Notes under the pieces: model-generated | Told to the model about the DNA's origin: nothing | Databases searched by the model: none | The model's input: only the letters and a program-made list of their open reading frames with translations | Program-made: the position numbers and the translations under genes | Source: Lutraria lutraria | Taxonomy: Eukaryota > Mollusca > Bivalvia > Venerida > Mactridae | DNA length: 64,000 nucleotides | Reading direction: 5' to 3' | Assembly: GCA_964023205.1 (NCBI GenBank) | Contig: OZ026844.1 | Location: 24,526,934-24,590,933 of the forward strand | Shown: positions 45,128-55,441 of the stretch, piece by piece | Layout of the letters: each line of letters begins with the position of its first letter | How positions within the stretch are numbered: the first letter of the stretch is position 1

Positions 45128-46240
45128 TTATATGTTTTGGATATGATTCCCCCAAGACATGGTGTTTGTATAAGTGAGACCAAGATATTTTGCTGATGTC
45201 ACACTTTCAAGTACTTGATTATGTAGGGTATAGTTGACAGTAATTTGAGCTCTGGGTTGATGGTTTGTAACCCTTAAAGTGTGACATTTGAAGGCATTGA
45301 ATTTCATAAGCGCCAGGTCTCTTCCCAAAGTGCAAGCCTGTTTATATCATCTTGGAGAATATTGCAATCGGCCTGGCTGTATATATTCCTATAAAGTACA
45401 CAGTCATCAGCGAAGAGTCTAACAGGATTTTATGTTATCTGGTAGGTCATTTATATACAGCAGGAAGAGTACAGGACCCAGAACAGAGCCCTGGGGTACA
45501 CCAAAAAGGACCCTGCCTGGGTCTGAAGACTCACCATCCAGAACAACACGCTGGGACTGGTATGAAAGGAAAGATTCAATCTATTGGTTGGTTGACCCTC
45601 TAATCCCATAGTAATTTAATTAACGAGTAAGCCGTCTATGGGATACCCTATTGAATGCTTTAGCAAAATCCATCATGATAACATCCAACTGTCTGTCACC
45701 TTTGTTTGAAGCCCTGGCCTATAATTAGAAGGGTCATATTCATAATTATTTTTCACCTTTTTTGAAAATTGATGCAACATTGGCGAGGCACCAATCATCA
45801 GGCACACATCCTTCAAGAAGAGACCTGTTAAAAATTGTGGAAAGAATAGATCTTAGTTCTTTCCTGCATTCTCGGAGTATGCATGCACTAGCTGATATCA
45901 TCCGGGCCAGCAGCCTTGTGGACATTCAAACTGGACAGCAGTTTTTCTACACCGTAATGATCTATGTGGATCTCACTCATATATGGGTAGGGGCTTGGAC
46001 CCTTAAAAGGGCTCATCTGGTTCACATGTAAAACAGACTAAAATTGATTGTTGAGGATATTTTGGTGTCTGAATGAAGAATGCCATTATCGCGGAGGGAT
46101 GTAACTCTGGATGATTTTTTTTTCTGGCTTTTAATGAATGACCAAAATTTCTTATTTATGGCCATTTCCCATAACCAGGTAGTCTCCCTTGGAAGATTGT
46201 TGTTCTTGTCGGCAGTGCGCATGCGCTAAAAATATATTAT
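45128..46240 (-). pseudogene. Jockey/CR1-group LINE, middle part of ORF2 (RT)
   Basis: On the minus strand, from right to left: INKKFWSFIKSQKK and LRDNGILHSDTK (46160-46060), typical between endonuclease and RT; an interrupted HIDHYGVEKLL...NVHKAAGPDDIS region (about 45970-45890); RVVLDGESSDPG (45550-45510); GVPQGSVLGPVLFLLYINDL (45500-45440); the catalytic ADDC (about 45410); and LMKFNAFKCHTLRVTN...LESVTSAKYLGLTY (45310-45150). Stops and frame changes occur at several places. The endonuclease end may be represented by the fragment at 50927-51895, which has the same strand. Confidence 0.75.
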
Positions 46241-46664
46241 ACTTCCGAGGACTATATCTTAATTCGTCAAGCAGAACACATACAGGAAAAGTCAATACTG
46301 GTTCGTCAACCTGATAGTATTGAGTCAATAATAGGGCTGTCCCGATATGGCTGCGTACCGGTACAGTGCTGAACGATATGCGTATCGTATCGGAAGGTCC
46401 CGTATTGGTCGTATCGAGGTTTTTTATGTTATATTAAATACCTCTTAGAATGTTGAACAACTGAACTAGATTTGCGAATTTACTCTTATATCATCGTCGA
46501 CAATGCTTACGCAACTAATATCCGGGATTCTATATACCCAGCAAACACTTGACGTTGTAAAAACGTTGTACAGACTTTGTACCCTGACGTTGGATGACCG
46601 TTGGATTTAGGTTGTAAATGAAAGTTTTTTAGACGTCATTTCCCGACGTCAATACAACGTCGTG

Positions 46665-46840
46665 TATACAACCAAAATCCAACGTGTTTTCAACCAAAAT
46701 CCAACGTGTATACAACCACAATCCAACCTGTATACAACCAAAATCCAACGTGTTTACAAACACATTCCAACCTGTATACAACCAAACTCCAACCTGTATG
46801 CAACCACAATCCAACCTGTATACAACCAAAATCCAACGTG
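46665..46840. repeat. ~20-bp tandem array (TATACAACCAAAATCCAACG)
   Basis: About eight units of a 20-21-bp motif, alternating CAACG and CAACC endings, lie in the left subterminal part of the nested element. They open short frames on both strands that are by-products of the repeat. Confidence 0.7.
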
Positions 46841-47269
46841 TATATATTTACACGCCTGTAAGTAATTAAGGTGATTATATCAACAAAACTCAGGGATGTT
46901 CAAACAAAGAACATAATGACGCCAGTTACTAATCCTGTATAATTAGTTCTTCATGAGGATACTGAACACTATTAAAATAATATTGCTCAATAATTAATAT
47001 GTCTATAACCTATATCAGAAAGTTCACTTTTAATCTCACAATACAACCTAGTCTAAATTTATCATTTGAAATGTCAAACAAAAAACAAATTTTGTTCACA
47101 ATTTGGAATATATCTAATTTATTCTTGCAAATTATTACATACACATGTAGACACGAATACCGTACATAATTTTGTATAAACACACAGTAGATGATTATTC
47201 TGTGATCATGAACACTTAAAGAATTCGTTTAAATGACATGTACAAAACAGTTAGAAACTAATAAATTAA

Positions 47270-48770
47270 TCCCTCTGGATTTCCTGTCTGTGATTCTGGA
47301 GTCTACTTCAGTGAACAGGCCTGGCTGGCATCCTGTTCAGTTTCCTTTGACATAGACTTCATAGTATTTGCTGAAATAGTAAAAGAGCAAGCATATTCAG
47401 TCAGCGGGCATTTTCGGAAGTCATTTCATCTATCCAAGCTAGTAATTTTTACTATTTGAAAAATATACAATCTTCTGTGTTTCTGTTATCAATCTGCCAT
47501 GATTAATACATATTAAATTTTTCTAAAGACTGGATTATACCAAGCAACAAAATCAAAGAGAAAATTACACAAGCTCACAGAAAACTGAACATGCAGAATT
47601 TATTCTAATTAATATAATACCTAATAATATTCAATATAGGCAAATGCAATCTCAAACGGTATTATTTAGACATGCATTTTGCTATGAGAAAGCCCAGCTT
47701 TTTTACTTAATCAGTGTTTGTATGATATTATGTTGTAGTCCTCATACATACTTTTACAACCATGACTGAATTAATTACGGATTATTCAGAAATAAAAAAT
47801 GATAAATTTACCTTGAACAACGCCAAGCAAGCTTGACCTGTAGAATTACATCGTTCCCAGTCATGTTAAATTTGGACATCAATCTGTAAACAATTATAAT
47901 AAACTATAAGTTAGAGCAAATGAACATGTATTACTTATTCAAAAATTCTTTAACTTGACACATGAACATTGAAAATAAAACTATATTTATAAGAATTCAA
48001 TGTAGTATCAACCAGTGATCATAACTCAAAAACATGTACATATATGTCAGGCATAATAAATCCAAACATCCTTCTTAATTAAATCTGAAGCATACAAGAT
48101 CCCCACATGAAATGAATAACATAATATTATCTCTCTCAAATTTTTATTAACACATTTCCTATGTGCATGAAGAACATTTGACCTGAGGACTCATCAATCA
48201 ATTCGGGCACTGGCCAGTTTGGCAGTTGTCAGTAATAAAACCTTCTCTGGAATAGTTTCAAATTAAGTTCATGCTGTTTTTCATGCTCAATTTTGTTGGA
48301 AATAATGGACATTAAGACATGTACATGTAACTGATACCAGAACAGTGATTGTGAATATTTGTGTAGTCTTGAATTTAGACTTTACACAACAGATAGTTTA
48401 AAATGTAATTTCACCAGTTTTGTTTTACTTGATTTTTAAAATGTAACAAAAGATGATCGCACTTTTAAATAAAAATACATTTGACTACCTATAAGCGAAC
48501 TTAAAAGCGACTAACACGATATTGGGTGCAATCAGTTATGAAATTGATTGATTACTTGTTCGATTTAAAATAAAAGTTTGCTGAATTTCCTATTATATAT
48601 GCATGCATCTACATATGCATCTTTTTACTGAATTTTTTTTTACTTAAATCACACATCAAATTAAATCATAAATTCCACTTACCTTAAAATCCGAATTTGA
48701 CAGATCTTTTGAATCTTATCCCGAAATCTTTTCTTGGGACCGTTGAACACTATTCAATATAATTAACCGT
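47270..48770 (-). other. Possible three-exon transcription unit inside the nested element
   Basis: In order on the minus strand: an exon ending ATTTTAAG with donor GTAAGTGG at 48682; an exon of exactly 72 bp (47883-47812) between acceptor TTGTTTACAG and donor GTAAATTT; and an exon starting at 47370 after a C/T-rich tract and TTTCAG. The middle exon has one open frame (MSKFNMTGNDVILQVKLAWR) that crosses the junction and stops after about ten codons (KYYEVYVKGN). A possible AATAAA lies near 47117. The order and strand are consistent, but splice consensus can arise by chance in AT-rich DNA and I recognise no protein. It may be captured host exons, a transposon gene or nothing. Confidence 0.25.
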
Positions 48771-49387
48771 TGCTGGTAGTTTTGAATAATTAGATCTATC
48801 CATTTTCATGTAAATTAAACGATTTTAATCCATTTGTTTTGTAGGTTTTATGAAGAATATTTTTAAATTATTGTCGACAAACGTTTCTTTATTTAATTAT
48901 TTTCAAATAGTGTAGAAAAGAATTATCGTAAAATTCAAAATAACTGGACCCTCGAAGCGACGCCTATCGGTAATATGAAACATTTTAAGGGGAGTAAACA
49001 TGTCAGAGTGTTTTACTATTTTTAACTCATCCCTAACATAATAATATATGCGAAAGAACAAGGTTTATATGTTTTTTTGTTTTTTTTTCATGACAATATT
49101 CAATTTTGTTATGATTTCAACAAAATCATTATCTGACCATAATCCAACGTCATGATTCTTACGTTGAATCAACGTTGGATTTTGGTCGCCGACGTCGCGA
49201 CTTAAATACAACGCATATTCAACGTTGATACAACGTCGGGTGTTTGCTGGGTATACTCTATTTATAGACATTAGCGGCATCAGGTAAAGCAAGACAACCA
49301 ATTCGATTCGAATATTCAGATTTTGTCAAGTAGATATTGACTTATAAATTGTATTAAGCCACCATATAATTTTACATAAAAATATGG

Positions 49388-49515
49388 CAGCATTTTGGTT
49401 GCCGATTAATGAAACAAAGAACCACACAGTTGTCTGTAAGAAGTGTCAAGTATAATGGTGGGACTAGCAGCCTTAGAACACATGTCTTGTCATCATAACA
49501 TCCAAGTTGAAGGTT
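49388..49515 (+). pseudogene. hAT BED-type zinc-finger remnant
   Basis: VVCKKCQV (about 49431-49454) followed, after a frame change, by YNGGTSSLRTHVLSS and HH gives the Cx2C...Hx(3-5)H pattern of the BED finger that hAT transposases use to bind DNA. The catalytic domain is missing. Confidence 0.6.
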
Positions 49516-50619
49516 TCAGAAGTTCATTATTTATTAAGTATTGTTAATAAATTTGACAATCATAAAACTGATTCTTTAAACAATTCTATAATTATGGCCA
49601 GGTTCTATTCTTGATAAAAGGTCATTTATGGGACAGAGATTAAAACTTGCTAATATTTCTCATAATTATTTAATTTCCAAAATATCAACTAACATATTTT
49701 ATGTGAATCAAATTGAAGACTTTAAGTACAAGACAATTTTAGCTTTACACCTTTTTAACGGTTCTAGCACCAAACAAGTGTGCAGGGTTCCTAAAGACAC
49801 TAATATTACAACATTTTTCATTACTTCAAAATTTTATTATATCGTATCGTTGATATCGCATATCGCTAATACCGTAACGCAATACGTATCGTATCGGCTG
49901 AGATCTGTATCGGGACAGCCCTAGTCAATAATTAAGTTTTTTTACACATGTTATAAACCACTAATTAATGTTTTGCATGCATGTGATTTGATACACAAAA
50001 CCAGACGAAAATTGTTATTATTTATTTTAAATGCATTGAACTGAAAATGGGTACAAACACAGAAATCTACATGTATCGATATCTTGGCAAATAAAACATA
50101 ATGTGACAGATTATATGTAGACTTTCAAAATACACTAATTAAATGAATGTTTTTAAATTCGTAACATTCAGCATAATGTAACTCGTACATATAGGTTTAA
50201 TATATCATTTAATTGTTAAACTTAATCATGCCCTCATTTTATTATTTGTGTTTGCTTATATTCGTTTAGATCTGCTGTCAATTTTAGATTATTACATAAT
50301 CTTATGTCGGGGTATAATGTACATCAATGATAAACTTGCTACTTAATTTTTACACTACAGTACATATCTTATACCAAAGGTGATGAACAATTAGGTCGAC
50401 AAACCATCTTTTAACTATAAATTTACTGCTTTTAAACACTTTAAAATAACTAATAACTATTGCTCAATATTTTCTTTGTACAGTAAATTAATGACTGTAA
50501 ATGAATAAATATTTTGTATTTTGAAGACATGGTCGTTTTTAGAACTGTAAAAGATTTTTTGACATAATAAGGGTATAGCTAGGCGGTTGTGATGATTGAT
50601 CGTACATGTGTTTTCCTAA

Positions 50620-50692
50620 TATATAATCTGGGACCATTATAAATATATATATATAATGAAGCCAGGTATAATGGTCCTAGATTTAATACATG
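50620..50692. repeat. Short hairpin around an (AT)n core
   Basis: AATCTGGGACCATTATA and TATAATGGTCCTAGATT flank an (AT)n run. Similar CTGGGACCATTATA occurs near 60705, so it is probably a small dispersed element. Confidence 0.45.
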
Positions 50693-50810
50693 TAGTTTCA
50701 CAATATTATATGAACGTGGGTTTATTGATAGCTATGGAATTGATAGATTCTAAAAGATGGAGATGATAGATATGTTATATAGGTTTTATAGCTATTTCGG
50801 CTTATAAGGC

Positions 50811-50925
50811 TTTTTAGCTCACCTGATTCATCAGGTGAGCTTTTAGGATCGTTGAATGTCCGGCTTCCGTCGTCCGTCCACAATTAGTTTGTTTACACTC
50901 TAGCATCCGCAGCTCTTAACGAATC
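50811..50925 (+). mobile_element. 5' end of a family 1 element (core C type), truncated
   Basis: TTTTTAGCTCACCTGAT...ATCAGGTGAGCTTTT with a perfect 12-bp stem is followed by CGTCCGTCCACAATTAGT and TTAACGAATC, as at 53772 and 57202. It stops within 115 bp, directly against the LINE endonuclease sequence at 50927. Confidence 0.65.
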
Positions 50926-50926
50926 G

Positions 50927-51895
50927 TTATTGACTGGTGAGGGATTATTGGTAAATAACAGGTCTAAAGTTTTGTCTAACCTTGTGGGGATATTGACTAC
51001 CTGAGAGAAGCCGTGCTCTTGAATTATATTTGTAAGCTGACGCTGTGTGTTGACCTTCGGGACTCCCGGGGGAACATACATCTTACTCCAATCAATGTCT
51101 CCACAGTTAAAATCACCCCCAACTACTACTGTAGAATGTTTGTATGACATGTTACGCTGGAGGGATTCATTAAGTTCTCAAGGTAAACTGGATTCATGAT
51201 ATCAGGGGGGGGGGGGGGCTATAGAAGGAACATAGATATAAGGCTTTGCACCCTACAATCTCCAGCTTACACCAGACCATTTCACAGTTGGTGTGTAACT
51301 CGGTAGTTGCAACACAGATAAAATCCTTCTTAAATGCTATGAAGACACCTCCATGAGCATCTCTATCCCTGTCCCTACAGTGACATCATAGTCCTGAGGT
51401 TGGATATATCTGGTGTTAGCCATGATTCACAACCAAGGATTATATCTGGTTTGGCAGAATCAATGATGGAATGCAATTCTGCCTTTTTATTTTTGACAGA
51501 TTGAAAGTTTACAATTAGGATTCAAAGAGGATGTTTAAGGACAGACTTTTAGGCATTTGTGGTTGGTTGATCGGAGAGGAAGATGCAGAGGGTTCACCTA
51601 TATTGGAGGGGACAGGACTTTCTGGGAAAATATCAGAGAGAGATTCGAAACTGTTGCTTGTTTCAAATGGTTCTGAATCAAACAATGATGTTGAAAAATT
51701 TGGCATACCACATTTCAAACATTCCCATGCTACACTCTGATTACGAGAGCAGTTGTAATAACTATACATGTGATCATCCATATCCTGACAGTCAATGTGG
51801 TACCACACATAGCATGTATCACAAACAATACCTTTATTGGACCAGCTTACCTGCTACTCACATACTCCACATGGGAAGTGTGAGCTGCTGGGCCC
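50927..51895 (-). pseudogene. LINE 5' part: PHD finger and endonuclease
   Basis: On the minus strand, a PHD-like finger comes first (CGVC...GIVCDTCYVWYHIDCQDMDD, then CLKCG; about 51860-51720). A Ser-rich linker follows (51700-51540), then the apurinic-type endonuclease: KKAELHSIIDSAKPDIILGCESWLTPDI (51500-51410), DRDAHGGVFIAFKKDF (about 51370-51320) and VVVGGDFNCGDIDWS through LDKTLDLLFTNNPSPV (51130-50930). There are several stops and a G-run (51206-51219). The SDH motif and RT are cut off by the tandem-core fragment at 50811-50925. Confidence 0.75.
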
Positions 51896-51924
51896 AGGGT
51901 TAAACTCTATGTCCCAAGAAACCA

Positions 51925-53735
51925 GCCCTCATGAAACAGAATGTCTGAAGTTTGTCTGAATTGAGCTGAATGAATGCTGAATGAATGCTGAATACAGTCT
52001 TACAGAAATATTGATGACTGAATTATTGCTGAACAACAATATCAAGCATCTGAATACTGTCTGAATGAAAGCTGAACAGTGCTGACAGAGTTCAGACCAG
52101 TTTCAGTCTAGGAATATGTCTGAAGAAATACTGAAAAAAAGTCTGACTGGTTCAGACTCAAGGTTCAGACTTTTTTCAGCTTCAACAAATGTCTGAAGAA
52201 TATCTGAAAAAAGTCTGACTGGTTCAGACTCAAGGTTCAGACTTTTTTCAGCTTCAACAAATGTCTGAAGAATTACTGAAAAAAAGTCTGACTGGTTCAG
52301 ACTCAAGGTTCAGACTTTTTTCAGCTTCAACAAATGTCTGAAGAATATCTGAAAAAAGTCTGACTGGTTCAGCCTCAAGGTTCAGTCTTTTTTCAGCTTC
52401 AACAAATGTCTGAAGAATATCTGAAAAAAGTCTGACTGGTTCAGACTCAAGGTTCAGTCTTTTTTCAGCTTCAGCAAATGTCTGAAGAATTACTGAAAAA
52501 AGCCTGTATGCATCACTGTATACTATATACATGTATGTATACATGCTCAGACCCAAAGATGGTTACATCAATTTAAGATTGCACATGTATAATAAAATTA
52601 CATTGATGTAGTTTTAAAATTTCAAGAGTTACAGATTCTGATTTTTTAAAAAGGCTGAAATATTCAGACTTTTGATGACGTCACAGGTCACATGGTGTAA
52701 TTCAAAATGGCTGACAGTTAAGAAATAACCAAATGATGTGTGGCTTTAATGAAAATAGAAACACTGCTGAATACATGATGCTTAGGAACTAGTAAGTGTA
52801 CTGGTAATTAGGTTCATGTATAAATTCATGATTTACAACTGAAAACCAAACAAATTAATAAGATATACATATTTAAGAGATGATTATGACATAATTAAGT
52901 GGGTGGGGTATGATGGAACACCACAATGTATCTTCTGGAAGTATCATGCACATGCATTTGAATTTTTATAAATCATATTTTTTCATGCTTTTTATTGAAA
53001 TATTTGAATTTATCTGTATATAGTCACCAGGATAAAAGTCATATCTCATTATTTTAAAACAGTGAAACATTAAAATTTGAAAACCCTTGACCATTTATTA
53101 TGACCCTCTGTTTTTTCCATTACAGAGGCTGCACTTGCCTTTGTTGCAGTTAAATATATATAATTATATGAATAATCCCCATCATATAATGTGAGCAAAG
53201 CTTCTAATATAGGTTTCCAAGTATAATAGAATGATTCATGGAGGGGCTGGCTTAACATGTCTGAAAATCTTCTGAATATTTCTCTGAATAAAGTCTGAGT
53301 GATCTAGCTCTCTGAACAGTATCTGAATACTGTTTCTGAATATTGTCTGAAAACATTGTCTGAGCAGTATCTGAATACTTTTTCTGAATTTTGTCTGAAA
53401 AAAATTGTCTGAATCGTACTTCTGAATTAAGTCTGATCTGTCTGAATTATGTCTGGATTGTTCCATAATAAGCCAATTTTCAGCATCTCAGCCATTATTC
53501 AGACAAAAAAGTCTGAATCTTAAAGTCTGAATTTTAACTGAACAGTGTTGTCAGACAAGATTCAGAAATACATACAGGGCTGAATTTTTCTGAATTTGTG
53601 TCCAAGACATGATTCAGCATTTGTATTTTCAGAGTAGCAGTACACATTCAGCAATTGTGCAGACCGTATTCAGACAATTTTCAGATCAAATTCAGACTGA
53701 TTCAGATCAATTCAGACCACACTTTTCATGAGGGC
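51925..53735. mobile_element. 1.8-kb element built of TCTGAA/TTCAGA motifs
   Basis: The terminal inverted repeats GCCCTCATGAAA (51925-51936) and TTTCATGAGGGC (53724-53735) enclose subterminal zones in which (T)CTGAA recurs many times. It runs mainly forward from 51945 to 52110 and from 53255 to 53460, and as TTCAG mainly from 53475 to 53720. A 72-73-bp tandem array lies inside. No transposase or target duplication is seen. It is inserted just upstream of the LINE PHD region. Confidence 0.65.
52117..52510. repeat. 72-73-bp tandem repeat, about 5.4 units
   Basis: Units start TGTCTGAAGAA at 52117, 52190, 52262, 52335, 52408 and 52480. Each contains CTGAAAAAAGTCTGACTGGT and an opposed TTCAGACTTTTTTCAG, so each unit is itself partly palindromic. 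Units are very similar, which suggests recent homogenisation. Confidence 0.8.
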
Positions 53736-53771
53736 GTGTAGGATGACCAGAAATATGTACAGCATAATTTC

Positions 53772-54607
53772 TTTTTAGCTCACCTGATTCATCAGGTGAG
53801 CTTTTAGGATCGTTGAATGTCCGTTGTCCGTCGTCCGTCCACAATTAGTTTGTTTACACTCTAGCATCCACAGCTCTTAACGAATCTTGATTAAACTTGC
53901 TCACAATGTTTATGGCCACAATGTTTTCAAGAGTTATGGGCCCTTGACTTTGAAAATTTGCTTCATATTAGGTTGTTTACACTCTAGAGCCTTCATTTAT
54001 TCACCAATCCTAATAATATTTTCAGTAAATGAGTATAACCAAAAGATCTTGGACAAGTTTGATTATGAGTGGAATCGGACCAGAACTTAAAGAGTTATGG
54101 GCCCTTGACTTTGAAAATTTGCTATATTTTAGCTTGTTTACACTCTAGCACCTTCATTTATTCACCGATCCTAATAATATTTTCAGTAAATGAGTATAAC
54201 CAAAAGATCTTGGACAAGTTCGATTATGGGCGGAATCGGACCACATCTTCAGGAGTTATGGGCCCTTGACTTAGCAAATTTGCTATATTTTAGCTTGTTC
54301 ACACTCTAGCGCCTTCATTTATTTACCGATCCTAATCATATTTACAATAAATGTGTATGACCTTATGGTTTTGGACAAGTTATGTTATGGGTGGAATCGG
54401 ACCACAACTCCAAGAGTTATGGACCCTTGGATTAGAAAATTTGCTATGTTTTAGCTTGTTTAACAGTATTATACCTTCATTGTTGGTTTTGATCTCAAAA
54501 TCTACGTAAAAATGAGTTTTACGAGATGGAAACTATATTACCTGGTCATTGATTATTGGCCTTTGTTCTCAGGTGAGCGATAAAGGGCCAATGTGGCCCT
54601 CTTGTTT
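53772..54607 (+). mobile_element. Hairpin-ended tandem-core element (family 1, core C)
   Basis: The 5' hairpin AGCTCACCTGAT...ATCAGGTGAGCT has a perfect 12-bp stem and a 2-base loop. Units of about 170 bp repeat AAGAGTTATGGGCCCTTGAC, TAGCTTGTTTACACTCTAGC and ATTCACCGATCCTAAT. The 3' end is GAGCGATAAAGGGCCAATGT then GGCCCTCTTGTTT. It has no protein; long frames inside come from the repeat. Confidence 0.75.
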
Positions 54608-55270
54608 GAATAGGTTTGCACCTGGAAAAGATACCTTTCTTGCCCAAGTGACGATTGAGGGATGTTCACACTGCATCTCTGAACGTGTGTTAGCTCTGGT
54701 TTGGGACAAATGTACCGAGACTGTATATTGTCTTCTCATTTGTATGTTCAACACAGATTTTACCTTTCTTAATGGAGTGAACGATGATTAGACTGCAAAG
54801 TATGTAGAGACTTTACGAAAACATTCCAAATTTACAAAACCGGAAGTTTACAAAATTACCGTCTGGCGCAATGCATTATGGTATAACTATAAATTACATG
54901 TAACTGGCCAGGAAAAATTAATACAAATACGTACACTATATTGAATGAAGGTAACCAATGTTTTGAATTTATTTTGAACGTAGAGACAGGCCTACTGAAA
55001 CAATCTTGCAGGCTGTTCCAACCTTGCAACACAGATATTGGATGAAAAATCCAATTTTTCGGACTGTAAAAAAAGACCAACTTGATCACTGCGCATGCGC
55101 ATCACCACTTCTTATAAGTTACACAATACTGCATTCAGAATACAGACCTTACCAAAACAATCTTATTTAGGAAACACAATAGTTTTGGAAAATGTGAAAA
55201 TTGTTCTTTTGTCCATTAATTATTTTAAAGGCTTTAAAAAGAATTGTTTCTGGTTACCCAACCAACCACA
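54608..55270. other. Intron stretch without recognised element
   Basis: Short frames on both strands (for example 54549-54791) partly overlap the preceding element and show no domain. CGCATGCGCA occurs at about 55092. Confidence 0.35.
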
Positions 55271-55441
55271 GTCTTTATCCCCAGAGACTTTATCCACAGA
55301 GACTTTATCCCCATAGACTTTATCCCCAGAGACTTTATCCCCAGAGACTTTATCCCCATAGACTTTATCCCCATAGACTTTATCCCCAGAGACTTTATCC
55401 ACAGAGACTTTATCCACAGAGACTTTATCCACAGAGACTTT
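55271..55441. repeat. 15-bp minisatellite directly before a tandem-core element
   Basis: About eleven units of (A/C)(G/C)AGAGACTTTATCC type, varying between CCCCAGAGA, CCACAGAGA and CCCCATAGA, run up to the T-run that begins the element at 55441. The 15-bp period opens frames on both strands. Confidence 0.8.

Larger units (their letters stand above)
46537..49251. mobile_element. 2.7-kb element nested in the hAT (CCCAGCAAACAC ends)
   Basis: The ends CCCAGCAAACACTTGACGTT and, inverted, AACGTCGGGTGTTTGCTGGG are flanked by TATA on both sides (46533-46536 and 49252-49255). ACGTTG motifs are dense in both subterminal regions (46550-46680 and 49140-49235). The interior includes a short tandem array and three possible exons on the minus strand. 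I do not assign the superfamily. Confidence 0.7.
46332..49923 (+). mobile_element. hAT element with perfect 8-bp target duplication
   Basis: The terminal inverted repeats TAGGGCTGTCCCGATA (46332-46347) and TATCGGGACAGCCCTA (49908-49923) are perfect over 16 bp. They are flanked by GTCAATAA on both sides (46324-46331 and 49924-49931), the 8-bp duplication expected for hAT. Without the nested insertion the element would be about 0.87 kb. Subterminal regions repeat CGTATCG motifs. It carries a remnant of a BED-type zinc finger, so it derives from an autonomous hAT. Confidence 0.9.

Noticed and set aside
46629..46869. Repetitive frames resembling a repeat protein
   Set aside because: Produced by the ~20-bp array in the subterminal region of the nested element.
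52103..52556. Repetitive minus-strand frames
   Set aside because: By-products of the 72-73-bp array; not a protein.
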